In this document: piece by piece, positions 7,947-14,799 of the stretch
Layout: each line of letters opens with the position of its first letter
How positions within the stretch are numbered: position 1 is the first letter of the stretch
Assembly (NCBI GenBank): GCA_025128025.1
Contig: JAHLYR010000065.1
Location: 1 to 64,000, forward strand
Direction: 5' to 3'
DNA: 64,000 nt
From: Synechococcus sp. CS-1330
Lineage (GTDB): Bacteria; Cyanobacteriota; Cyanobacteriia; PCC-6307; Cyanobiaceae
The notes under the pieces: generated by a model
The model's database searches: none
Seen by the model: only the letters and a program-made list of their open reading frames with translations
What the model was told of the DNA's origin: nothing
Made by a program: the position numbers and the translations under genes

Positions 7947-8123
7947 GTGAGCGTCCGCATTATCATTCAGTGGCAGGATCAGTTCGGCAAATGGCAGCGA
8001 TTCCAGGAGAAGCACAATGCCGCTGATGCCTTCCGAACTGCCCAACAGCGGGCACGAAGCACAGGTAAGCGACACCGCCTGGTGGATCAATCAGGGGCAC
8101 TTCTGGACTTGATTAAACCGTGA
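7947..8123 (+). CDS. Small WQDQ-motif protein (58 aa)
   Basis: Starting at GTG 7947, the product reads SVRIIIQWQDQFGKWQRFQE and continues KHNAADAFRTAQQRAR. It is a clear paralogue of the broken frame at 6115 (IEWQDQ...W..FQ.K.N.ADA.R.A..RA). The motif spacing recalls short single-domain proteins that bind a partner, but no family is known to me. It converges on the WYL-domain gene, with a 3-bp gap. A third, further truncated start of the family lies at 6281. Confidence 0.5.
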   Translation: MSVRIIIQWQDQFGKWQRFQEKHNAADAFRTAQQRARSTGKRHRLVDQSGALLDLIKP

Positions 8124-8126
8124 GTA

Positions 8127-9542
8127 TCAGTCCCTCTGTATGTTGTTCAGATCGATGACGACCTTCCCGCTCTCATTGGGATACCAACCACGGTTCTTCT
8201 TCTTAAGTCCAGTCACCAGATAACCGAATTGAATCCCGTTGCCCAGGTAAGGGAGCATCATATCGCCGTACCTTGAGATCTCCTGATTGGTGAGAAGGGC
8301 ACAGACACGCTTCCTAATCTCCTGTTCAAAGGGTTCACGCTCAAAGATTAGGGTTTCCTCCTGGAGGTTTATCAGGAGTTGGTTGTGGCACTCCTGTCGA
8401 GCAAGATTTCGAATGACGTTGAGTTCTGCCGACTTGCGGTACTTCTTCGCACGTGCCTTACTCCTAGGTAGTTCATCGCTGATTGCATCATCAACTTCAA
8501 TCTCTGCTTGCTCTGACTCGGATTTAATGTCCGCGACCGACTGCTGCTTTTCTGCAGCAAGTTTCGAAAGGTACTCATCAAGTTCCTTCTTCTGTTCTGG
8601 ATTTGCCTGAGGGTTGAAGAAAGATTTGGGAGCTGGGATGCGGAAAGATGGGTCGAGCAGTTCGTCATCCAACAGTTGGACCACGCTGCCTTGAGCAGGC
8701 ATCCCCGCAAGAGCAGTACGTGCAAAGTCGACAAGGTTCTTCCGTCTTGAGAGTTCGGACTCTCTTAAAATTTTCTTGGCAAGAAAGGCTTGAGTATCAG
8801 TGACCTTAATAGTTTGCAGATGGCTTCGGAGGATGTCCTTGACTTCATCGAATTGTTCAGAATTCAGGCTCTCCGTCAGCGTCCTCGATCGAGGCAACCC
8901 CAGGAGGTAATCGACAAGTGCATTTACCAACTGAAGAGAGATCCTGTAATAGGTTAAACCGTTTCGCGAGGTGTAGGTATTCTGTGTATAATTCCCTGCA
9001 GTGTGGATGAACACCTGAATCTCTGCTCCCTCAGTGGAGGGAATGTTCAGCGCAATGCTTGTCAGATCGACCTGAGACGCCTTGACCAAATAATTCGCCA
9101 GGTTCTGTAGAGAGACTGGCTTGCCGCTGTTGGAGTCGACCCAGTACTTGATGCGACTACTGATGAACGTGCGGTAGTCCTTTCGCCTGTGGCAGAAGGC
9201 ACGAATGACTACTACACCGTCTTCGTAGTCGTAGATCTCTTCAGTAGTAATTTCACGACGGGTGGCGTTACCCCACTTGTCGACGTAGTCGATTATGGCG
9301 TCCACGGTCACCTCATGTTTTTCACAAGAGAGGGTGCTTGGGTCAAACGCTCCTAAGATTGGCGGTGTCGCAGGCGCTGGGGGAGTAAAAGATCCGGGAG
9401 CGGCGACTAGCAACGTTGCCTGCGCCTTGGAATCCTGGTTGGATGACTGGACCCTGGACTTCTTCCCTCCCTCCATCAGACACTTCCATATCGCCTTGAC
9501 CATGTCAAAAGGAATCTTGACCAGGTCTTTAAGGAATCCCAT
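8127..9542 (-). CDS. WYL-domain-containing protein
   Basis: The frame extends to 9686, but the ATG at 9542 (GFLKDLVKIPFDMVKAIWKC) avoids overlap with the upstream gene and was chosen, giving 471 residues. Residues about 70-130 carry a WYL-like pattern: AIIDYVDKWGNATRREITT followed by VVIRAFCHRRKDYRTFISSR and I. WYL domains bind nucleic acids or nucleotide ligands and often regulate defence genes. The middle is unassigned. The C-terminal third is acidic then basic (EQAEIEVDDAISDELPRSKA), followed by a helical region. There is no N-terminal HTH, so this is not a standard WYL repressor. Confidence 0.55.
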   Translation of the reverse strand: MGFLKDLVKIPFDMVKAIWKCLMEGGKKSRVQSSNQDSKAQATLLVAAPGSFTPPAPATPPILGAFDPSTLSCEKHEVTVDAIIDYVDKWGNATRREITTEEIYDYEDGVVVIRAFCHRRKDYRTFISSRIKYWVDSNSGKPVSLQNLANYLVKASQVDLTSIALNIPSTEGAEIQVFIHTAGNYTQNTYTSRNGLTYYRISLQLVNALVDYLLGLPRSRTLTESLNSEQFDEVKDILRSHLQTIKVTDTQAFLAKKILRESELSRRKNLVDFARTALAGMPAQGSVVQLLDDELLDPSFRIPAPKSFFNPQANPEQKKELDEYLSKLAAEKQQSVADIKSESEQAEIEVDDAISDELPRSKARAKKYRKSAELNVIRNLARQECHNQLLINLQEETLIFEREPFEQEIRKRVCALLTNQEISRYGDMMLPYLGNGIQFGYLVTGLKKKNRGWYPNESGKVVIDLNNIQRD

Positions 9543-9598
9543 ACCCAATGAGTTATCTCTTAGAAGTTTAACTCTGTTCGAGCACCGTCCTATTGACC

Positions 9599-9994
9599 CT
9601 AACCACCAGATGCCCCCGTAGATACTCCTACAAGACGCTGTGGTGCCCTGCAGTTGTGTCCTTTGCCCGTTGTGCCCGAATGCCACCTCTCACGCCTGTA
9701 TGCCTCTCCTAGGTCAGGATTGAGGGCACTAATGAGGTTGCTAAAGCTCTTCCCATTCATACACTCGACACTACCCTTCTTGGCACAGTAGAAGACCCAG
9801 GAGTGCTGAACAGAATTCCAGAGTAGTGCTGCTTTTCGGTGCTTCCTCTTTGCCTCTGAGCGCCCTAATGGACCACAAAACGGACAGGAGAATGTCAACT
9901 TTCCCGTACCACCCGAAACAGAAACTTCTTTATTATTCTCAAGATAATGCTCTATCAATAACAACCTGTATCTTTCGTCAATTACTGATTCCAT
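9599..9994 (-). CDS. CHC2-like zinc-binding, primase-type protein (probable)
   Basis: A 131-residue protein with FSCPFCGPLG (Cys pair) followed by KRKHRKAALLWNSVQHSWVF, YCAKKGSVEC and SFSNLISALNP. The order Cys-x2-Cys, basic strand, aromatic-x-Tyr-Cys...Cys, helix resembles the CHC2 zinc ribbon of phage or plasmid DnaG primases. No Toprim domain follows, so the protein would be a zinc module only, or a truncated primase. It is first in a minus-strand operon with the WYL protein and has a strong promoter at 10035-10063. Confidence 0.45.
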   Translation of the reverse strand: MESVIDERYRLLLIEHYLENNKEVSVSGGTGKLTFSCPFCGPLGRSEAKRKHRKAALLWNSVQHSWVFYCAKKGSVECMNGKSFSNLISALNPDLGEAYRRERWHSGTTGKGHNCRAPQRLVGVSTGASGG

Positions 9995-10034
9995 AATGCT
10001 TTTACTTGCCTCTATCGATAAACTCTATTTTGAC

Positions 10035-10093
10035 ATTATAAGGCATTTGCTCTATTCAGTCAACTTGACAAATGTTGAATTTGGGAGTAGAAT
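10035..10093. promoter_or_regulatory. Divergent sigma-70 promoters overlapping in a palindrome
   Basis: Plus strand: TTGACA (10065-10070), 17-bp spacer, TAGAAT (10088-10093). Minus strand: TTGACT (10063-10058), 17-bp spacer, TATAAT (10040-10035). The two -35 boxes are back to back inside the perfect palindrome GTCAA-C-TTGAC (10059-10069). One regulator bound here would block both promoters. The minus promoter serves the zinc/WYL operon; the plus promoter drives the region before 10438. Confidence 0.65.
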
Positions 10094-10437
10094 ACCTATG
10101 CACTAGTTTCGGGACTGGTATAAGTGTAATATCAAAGTCTTATATATACTACGTATCGCTTTCAACAGGTTATAGGAACTTTATTGAATTGCTTTGCTGC
10201 TTTCTTCTGTTCTCAAGCGTAAATCAATTGGTTGCCGAAGGCAATGTCCGAAGGACATTCCACTAAGACACTGCTCTAAACACCTATAAGTTGCTTTAGA
10301 AATACCTTATAAAACATAAGTAGAGTGTTTAGAGACCCCACCGGAATGCCCGCAAAGACTGCGATTGATAAGATTTTACCGGAATCACTTTATACTTTGA
10401 TACCCCTATAAATACCTTAGTCATCCATAGCAATAAA
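10094..10437 (+). other. Transcribed non-coding region with tandem GAA-loop hairpins
   Basis: About 340 bp follow the strong plus promoter before the first credible gene. It contains TTGCC-GAA-GGCAA (10232-10244) overlapping AATGTCC-GAA-GGACATT (10243-10259): two stems with identical GAA triloops. A 64-residue open frame (10072) begins between the promoter boxes, so it is not credited. This is either a long structured 5' leader or a separate small RNA of about 160 nt ending near 10260. Confidence 0.4.
10274..10334. repeat. 10-bp inverted repeat around an AT-rich core
   Basis: CTCTAAACAC (10274-10283) and GTGTTTAGAG (10325-10334) are perfect inverted arms, 41 bp apart. The AT-rich interior has further partial symmetry (CCTATAAG, CTTATAA, CATAAG). 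It could be a looping operator, a recombination or replication site, or a large stem in the leader RNA. Confidence 0.45.
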
Positions 10438-10638
10438 ATGAGAGATCAATCTGGTGCAATAAGAGAACAAGTATCCTTCAAGCAACGAGAGCAGCACATT
10501 AGAGACTCCTGGACCTTCCTTTGTTCTCATTACCAATTGAACAAATCAGACTTGGTGAAGTATCTGATAAAGAAAGAAGAGTTTTTCCTGAAAAGACCCG
10601 AAACAGTTCCTTCTGGATTTATCAAGGAATGGTTATGA
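10438..10638 (+). CDS. Small hypothetical protein (66 aa), first of four-gene operon
   Basis: A charged, helical protein (REQVSFKQREQHIRDSWTFL; NKSDLVKYLIKKEEFFLKRP) without a known motif. Its stop overlaps the next start (ATGA), so it begins a tightly packed operon running to 11318. TATACT and TATAAA elements lie within 50 bp upstream. Confidence 0.5.
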   Translation: MRDQSGAIREQVSFKQREQHIRDSWTFLCSHYQLNKSDLVKYLIKKEEFFLKRPETVPSGFIKEWL

Positions 10639-10811
10639 AAACTCAAGAACATATACAGCAACGAATCTCATTCCTACAAGAACAGATAGAGTCATTAGAA
10701 CACTTTCTACCAGATACCTACCAGTTTCCGATGACTGAGATGGACCACCAGCAAAAAGAACTGATGGCACTCAAGATTCAAGACTTTTACGAGAACCTAA
10801 GAAATGACTAG
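10635..10811 (+). CDS. Small coiled-coil-like protein (58 aa)
   Basis: A longer frame opens at 10521, but the ATG at 10635 overlaps the preceding stop by 4 bases and was chosen. The product is helical and heptad-like at the start (HIQQRISFLQEQIESLEHFL), with a second helix at the end. No family was recognised. The next gene starts inside its 3' end. Confidence 0.5.
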   Translation: MKTQEHIQQRISFLQEQIESLEHFLPDTYQFPMTEMDHQQKELMALKIQDFYENLRND

Positions 10812-10956
10812 TAAAACCAGGATTCTGATGCGTGAAATCCAGAATAAGGTCAAAAGCACCATTACTGGTCAGAAAGAGTTTCCAAATGACGATGCCGTCA
10901 TTGATTACGCAATCAAGACCATCTATGACCTAATGAAGAAGCAAAAAGTCCTCTAA
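10804..10956 (+). CDS. Small hypothetical protein (50 aa)
   Basis: The ATG at 10804 overlaps the previous gene by 8 bases. The product (TSKTRILMREIQNKVKSTIT, then DDAVIDYAIKTIYDLMKKQK) is basic and helical. The operon position and overlap support a real gene. The pattern resembles small two-helix DNA- or partner-binding proteins, but no family can be named. Confidence 0.45.
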   Translation: MTSKTRILMREIQNKVKSTITGQKEFPNDDAVIDYAIKTIYDLMKKQKVL

Positions 10957-10970
10957 GAGACCCAAATCAT

Positions 10971-11318
10971 ATGAACAAAAAGAATGCAGATAAAGTCAAA
11001 AGTAAGTTTTCTGTAGAGCACCAGTATCAAGATGCACTGAGGCACCTGACGCCAGAGCAACTAGAAGGTGCCCTAGAACTGCTCAAGACCATTCAGACAG
11101 CACTGGGGCAGGGCATTAGTGACTATGCCATTGACCTGACTCACGACTTATTGGACGATGAGACACCCCAGATCGTTCGTACCTTCTGGTTTAGTAAAGG
11201 AATGAGGGATTATTACTTTTGCATTGATGGCACAGGAATGATTCGGGGAATTGAGCAAGCAATGCCCAACCACCTGCTTGATCAGATCATTAGTGCCCTT
11301 GACTGCATTTATGAGTGA
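10971..11318 (+). CDS. Hypothetical protein (115 aa), last of the four-gene operon
   Basis: A helical N-terminus (YQDALRHLTPEQLEGALELL) is followed by an acidic stretch (THDLLDDETPQIVRTFWFSK) and a compact C-terminus (IEQAMPNHLLDQIISALDCI). It begins 14 bp after the previous stop. No homologue was recognised. It converges with the gene ending at 11399; the 80-bp gap holds only a weak GGGGA...TCCCC stem. Confidence 0.5.
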   Translation: MNKKNADKVKSKFSVEHQYQDALRHLTPEQLEGALELLKTIQTALGQGISDYAIDLTHDLLDDETPQIVRTFWFSKGMRDYYFCIDGTGMIRGIEQAMPNHLLDQIISALDCIYE

Positions 11319-11398
11319 GGGGATCGCAGTTGAAAATCAATGGGTCCCCCTGAATCTAAAAAGTGTTACGGGCGACCTCAAAAAAATCCGCCAAGTAT

Positions 11399-12331
11399 TC
11401 AGCGGTTCATATAAGTCGATTTGATATCCAAAACCATTTCTTCAAAACCCTGAATCTCCTTGTTCCACTTGTCCGTTGCCTTCTTTAGGCGATCTTTCAA
11501 CTGAAACCGCTCTGCTCTTGAGTCGGTCAGATTGAAGTCACGGGCAATCTTGAGGCAGTAGGCACGACCGTGGTTCCTCCAAAAGGCACCATCAACCTTG
11601 CCCTCCAGATTCTGGAAGAACCCAGTGAAGGTTGTTCTGGGTCCTTCGATCAAATCAGAAGCACTACTTACTCCAAATCTGCTCTTGAGATCTTCCGGTG
11701 CTGCACCAACCACCTTGCCGATCTCCTGCATTAGGTCCTCTTCTATCTTCTGTGCCTTTGCCTTGCGTAGATCTGCCTTGACGTCTGCCTGCTTGATGCC
11801 TCCCTTGCCCTGCAGCACCTGAGCACCGAATCCTGATGCCACCTCCTGAAGGGCAACAAGCAGTTCTTGGTGTTGCTCATCGCTCAAGTCCTCCCGCAGC
11901 ACCAGAGTCAGAGGAATTTCCTGTTCCACCCCAGTTCCCTGCAGGCGATATGCCTTGGTCCAGTCAAGGATTGAACGACTTGATACTGGTTGAATTCGCT
12001 TAAGCAGACCCTCTTTGAGTGCCGATGCCAATTCCTGGGGCGTCATTACCACCAGGGCATAGAGAGCGGTATAGGAGACAGGTAGGTCCTCCTTAGGCAC
12101 CTGCTCCAGATTCTTGCTGCGGGCAATGGAGACCAACTTGCCCCAGACCTTCTGGTGAATGCCCTGTTCCTTCTGAAAGGTCGCGATAGTCCCCTTATCC
12201 CAGTCCTGCTCACAAGCAGCAACCAGGGCAGCGGTCTCCAACACCTCAGCGGCAGTAGAACCAAAACGGTCCTTGGAACCAGGTGCGGCACTGAGATGCT
12301 CCGCAAGGGCTGTAGGGGCAGGCGTCTTCAT
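11399..12331 (-). CDS. Hypothetical protein (310 aa), duplicated in remnant form nearby
   Basis: The N-terminal third is helical, with a possible HTH (FQKEQGIHQKVWGKLVSIAR). The middle carries YTALYALVVMTPQELASALK and SSRSILDWTKAYRL. A lysine-rich coil follows (QADVKADLRKAKAQKIEEDL), and the C-terminus is aromatic/basic (AFWRNHGRAYCLKIARDF). The overall look recalls plasmid partition or replication accessory proteins, but no family can be named. A decayed paralogue covering the LREDL...GKGGIK region lies at 13038-13168. Confidence 0.55.
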   Translation of the reverse strand: MKTPAPTALAEHLSAAPGSKDRFGSTAAEVLETAALVAACEQDWDKGTIATFQKEQGIHQKVWGKLVSIARSKNLEQVPKEDLPVSYTALYALVVMTPQELASALKEGLLKRIQPVSSRSILDWTKAYRLQGTGVEQEIPLTLVLREDLSDEQHQELLVALQEVASGFGAQVLQGKGGIKQADVKADLRKAKAQKIEEDLMQEIGKVVGAAPEDLKSRFGVSSASDLIEGPRTTFTGFFQNLEGKVDGAFWRNHGRAYCLKIARDFNLTDSRAERFQLKDRLKKATDKWNKEIQGFEEMVLDIKSTYMNR

Positions 12332-12416
12332 GGAATTAGCCTAGCACAGTAATGCGCAGAAAATGCCAGTCAAATAACTGGCACAGCACCCAACATTCTA
12401 CGTGCAGAGGATGCCA

Positions 12417-12459
12417 TGCTAGATGAGTCGAGGGCAAACGCGACTTCGCCTCTGCCCTC
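12417..12459 (+). promoter_or_regulatory. Extended -10 promoter with 5'-terminal hairpin leader, copy 3
   Basis: TGCTAGATG (12417-12425) is followed by GAGGGC (12430-12435), an inner stem GCGA-CT-TCGC (12440-12449), and GCCCTC (12454-12459). The order matches the leaders at 642 and 1117: TGCTA-type -10, then a hairpin beginning GAGGGCAA within about 2 nt of the predicted start. It precedes the small gene at 12532. Confidence 0.45.
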
Positions 12460-12531
12460 CACAAGCAAAGATTTCGGAAATGGCGTAGGCATCGCCTTCC
12501 CCGAGTCAATCACCTAACTCTTTAAAAACAA

Positions 12532-12672
12532 ATGACTTACATTTTTAGCTTTGCCGTCAACCTTTCCAATGACGAGGATCCCAATGAATTGCTGGACTAT
12601 TTTGAGCAGTCTATTCAAGAAAACCTAGATGATGTCTCTGCAATCCAGAGTGCAACCGTAAAACCTCAGTAA
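12532..12672 (+). CDS. Small acidic protein (46 aa)
   Basis: The frame reads TYIFSFAVNLSNDEDPNELL, then DYFEQSIQENLDDVSAIQSA, ending VKPQ: a beta strand and an acidic helix. It sits 70 bp behind the third hairpin leader. The composition resembles small phage or antirestriction-type inhibitors, but no family is recognised. Confidence 0.45.
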   Translation: MTYIFSFAVNLSNDEDPNELLDYFEQSIQENLDDVSAIQSATVKPQ

Positions 12673-12742
12673 TACCAAGTCATATCACCTGCAATGCGGT
12701 TATCGCAGAGGCAGGTCGACAACACAATTTAATATCCACAGT

Positions 12743-12822
12743 ACCCGCAAGGTTCCCTTTTTGACCAGACATTCCCACCCTGGTCGTCTTATCAGCACTG
12801 GTATTCACCCGCTGGCAGTTGC
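12743..12822 (+). repeat. 80-bp duplicated leader, copy 1
   Basis: This stretch, starting ACCCGCAAGG and ending GCTGGCAGTTGC, is nearly identical to 13319-13398. Inside it, GACCAG...CTGGTC forms a 6-bp stem. In this copy the repeat runs into AGTTGCCGCC/GGCGGCAACT, a 10-bp stem. The copy ends 60 bp before the ATG at 12882. Confidence 0.65.
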
Positions 12823-12881
12823 CGCCCTTTGCTCCTAAAGGCGGCAACTAAAAATGGAGTCCGTCCTAAATCCGCTGAGAA

Positions 12882-13010
12882 ATGCCTCTCACTCCTGAAG
12901 AAGTCCTGTTTGACGATTCAAATATAAACTGCCAAGAAGAAGAATTCTGGCAACAGTACCCGTCTGACTATCGTTCCTTTATCAATGCTTTTCTCTGCGA
13001 AGAGTTCTAA
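12882..13010 (+). CDS. Small acidic protein (42 aa)
   Basis: The frame reads PLTPEEVLFDDSNINCQEEE, then FWQQYPSDYRSFINAFLCEE, ending F. It is strongly acidic, with aromatic residues and two cysteines. It follows copy 1 of the duplicated leader, as the 273-residue gene at 13468 follows copy 2. No family was recognised. Confidence 0.45.
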   Translation: MPLTPEEVLFDDSNINCQEEEFWQQYPSDYRSFINAFLCEEF

Positions 13011-13037
13011 TAAGACACTTGGTCTTTTTGGAACCTT

Positions 13038-13168
13038 CCTGCCCGCTTGATGCCTCCCTTCCCTTTAAGAACCTGGGCACCGAACTCTGCCGCCGCTTCC
13101 TTGCGGACAACCAACAGTTCCTCTTCTGCAACCGCTGCCTTCAAATCCTCATCCTTCAGGAACAGGTC
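13038..13168 (-). pseudogene. Fragment of a paralogue of the 11399-12331 gene
   Basis: The minus-strand translation includes LKDEDLKAAVAEEELLVVRK and AEFGAQVLKGKGGIKRA. These align with LREDLSDEQHQELLVALQEV and SGFGAQVLQGKGGIKQA of the 310-residue protein. There is no start codon, and an upstream in-frame stop is present. It is a short relic of a duplicated gene. Confidence 0.7.
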
Positions 13169-13258
13169 AGCTGTTGACGAACACTAACACGGAAACGCGC
13201 AGAGGCTGTGCCAATCCCCTAACTGGTCGCCCTGGCAGACAGGAACGCGCAGAGGGCG

Positions 13259-13288
13259 TATACTAGGTTCAACCGAGGGGAGGACCCC
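13259..13288 (+). promoter_or_regulatory. Promoter with short GC hairpin before duplicated leader copy 2
   Basis: TATACT (13259-13264) is followed by GGGG-AGGA-CCCC (13277-13288) just after the predicted start. Two AACGCGCAGAGG repeats (about 13191 and 13243) lie upstream. The transcript would contain leader copy 2 and the gene at 13468. Confidence 0.35.
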
Positions 13289-13318
13289 GGCAACCGCTTC
13301 AAAACCGAATACTTATCA

Positions 13319-13398
13319 ACCCGCAAGGGTCCCTTTTTGACCAGACATTCCCGCCCTGGTCGTCTTATCAGCACTGGTATTCACCCGCTGGCAGTTGC
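13319..13398 (+). repeat. 80-bp duplicated leader, copy 2
   Basis: It begins ACCC-GCAA-GGGT, a GNRA-type tetraloop stem, then CCCTTTTTGACCAG, with only a few differences from copy 1. The GACCAG...CTGGTC stem is kept, while loop bases vary, which suggests RNA-structure or operator selection. It ends 70 bp before the ATG at 13468. Confidence 0.65.
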
Positions 13399-13467
13399 TG
13401 CTTTTCACTCCTGGAAGGCAGACACTATTTTCTGGAGCAATGCTATACACTATCTACCCTTATACTA

Positions 13468-14289
13468 ATGACTAAAGGTTTTGAATCGCAAAAATGCGAA
13501 GGAACCGACGAGACTATCGCCAATCTTCGGCAAAATCGCAAACTTCTTCGCAATAACTTCACTCAGAAGCGTGACGCATTTAAGTCTGGATGGCTGGCTC
13601 AGTATCAAGATAATCAGTACGAAAAGCCGCCCGAATACAGCCTCTATAAGCCCTACAGCGAGCATTCTTGCCTGATTGCCGAGAAGCCCAGTAAGCACTC
13701 TACAGTCGGGCACCACAATGAGAAGCTGCTGTTCTTTGCGAATACTGATTTCTGGAGTGTGTGGGTAAAGCAATACAATCAAAAAAATAAGATCGCGCTT
13801 GCAAATTCTTTTAATGGTGAGTTGCTACCGAAGCAACGCAAGAAAATTGAGTTTCAGTTCTCGGTCAAGGTCGGACCTTATCGGTTTTTCATTCCGACTT
13901 TGATCAAGCAGCGTATTTGTTCTTGGCACGGGGCTGATGCTTATTCGACCTGGCGCGAACTGGTAAAGGCAGACCTTCCTAATTTGATGCCTTATCTCTC
14001 TGCTTACAATCCGCCTGAAAATCTTCACTCGATTGTATCCGAGGATTCTTCGGCAAGAGTCTGCCAGTCGGTTGGTCTTCCTGTTCAGCACGGCGTTGCG
14101 TACTGGCTCAAGCAGAAGAAAGCCGACTTCCATCCACAGGTTCTTGCTGATGTGGTCGGGGGAACTGCGGTCAGTGGTCTCAGTTTTCCGAAACATTACA
14201 ATCAAATTTCATATCCAAATCTTAGTATTATGGATCATTTCAACAATTCTTTTAATAGTACTTTCAAGAAATTGCTGCAAGTGAATTAG
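13468..14289 (+). CDS. Hypothetical protein (273 aa)
   Basis: No family was recognised. The N-terminus is basic and helical (ETIANLRQNRKLLRNNFTQK). The middle is rich in aromatics (KLLFFANTDFWSVWVKQYNQ; RKKIEFQFSVKVGPYRFFIP) and contains Cys/His/Trp residues (RICSWHGADAYSTW). There are no clear membrane segments. It lies behind leader copy 2, and its base composition is AT-rich like the surrounding island. Confidence 0.55.
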   Translation: MTKGFESQKCEGTDETIANLRQNRKLLRNNFTQKRDAFKSGWLAQYQDNQYEKPPEYSLYKPYSEHSCLIAEKPSKHSTVGHHNEKLLFFANTDFWSVWVKQYNQKNKIALANSFNGELLPKQRKKIEFQFSVKVGPYRFFIPTLIKQRICSWHGADAYSTWRELVKADLPNLMPYLSAYNPPENLHSIVSEDSSARVCQSVGLPVQHGVAYWLKQKKADFHPQVLADVVGGTAVSGLSFPKHYNQISYPNLSIMDHFNNSFNSTFKKLLQVN

Positions 14290-14327
14290 GGTCTAGCAAA
14301 GTACACCCATTATCAAGATTGCTTGAC

Positions 14328-14366
14328 CGCCTTATCAGGAACGCCGCGCTCGGTCAACGTGCGGCG
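14328..14366. repeat. Hairpin repeat, copy 1
   Basis: CGCCTTATCAGGAACGCCGC, then CTCGGTCAACGTGCGGCG; the CGCCGC/GCGGCG arms form a 6-bp stem. A second copy lies at 14659-14700, and together they bracket the gene at 14394-14642. Confidence 0.6.
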
Positions 14367-14393
14367 ACTTCAACCTTTATCTTTTTATTTTTT

Positions 14394-14642
14394 ATGACAA
14401 GTTCAACCCATTCTAATGATCAAGTTATCAACAAAGGAGAACACTACAAGGAGGCACTTGAGGATGCTCTTTGGATTCTTTTTTATTACGAAAGTGATTC
14501 CCATAATTTACTTGCCAATGAGTCGGTCATTTATTCCATGGAAGAAAATTTTTCCTATTCGATAAATGACGCAAGCAAACTCCTTAATCATGCACTCGTC
14601 ATTCACAGGGAAAGGATGAAGAGTGGATATTACGACAACTGA
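14394..14642 (+). CDS. Hypothetical protein (82 aa) between two hairpin repeats
   Basis: The frame opens at 14319 inside the repeat; ATG 14394 was chosen. The product is acidic and helical (HYKEALEDALWILFYYESDS; SINDASKLLNHALVIHRERM). No family was recognised. The flanking hairpin repeats suggest that the gene and one repeat may have been a mobile cassette, which is inference. Confidence 0.5.
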   Translation: MTSSTHSNDQVINKGEHYKEALEDALWILFYYESDSHNLLANESVIYSMEENFSYSINDASKLLNHALVIHRERMKSGYYDN

Positions 14643-14658
14643 ATTATCAATCTAAATT

Positions 14659-14700
14659 CGCCTTATCAGGAACGCCGCACTCGTTCAATGTTCGGCGTTC
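14659..14700. repeat. Hairpin repeat, copy 2
   Basis: It shares CGCCTTATCAGGAACGCCGC with copy 1. The stem here is GAACGCCG (14670-14677) with CGGCGTTC (14693-14700), an 8-bp perfect inverted repeat. Loop changes relative to copy 1 keep the potential to fold. Confidence 0.6.
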
Positions 14701-14799
14701 CTCCTTCGGGAAGCGGGATAAACCTCGCTGCTTTGGCAAAACATATTGACCGTCCACCCCACTCTTTGTAGTGGATTCATCCTTCCATCTTTCACTCTA

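Noticed and set aside
9543-9686. Upstream extension of the WYL-domain gene
   Set aside because: It overlaps the upstream zinc-protein gene and has no domain character; ATG 9542 fits better.
10072-10266. 64-residue open frame in the hairpin region
   Set aside because: It begins between the -35 and -10 boxes of a strong promoter, so it would lack most of its 5' end in the transcript, and it shows no family.
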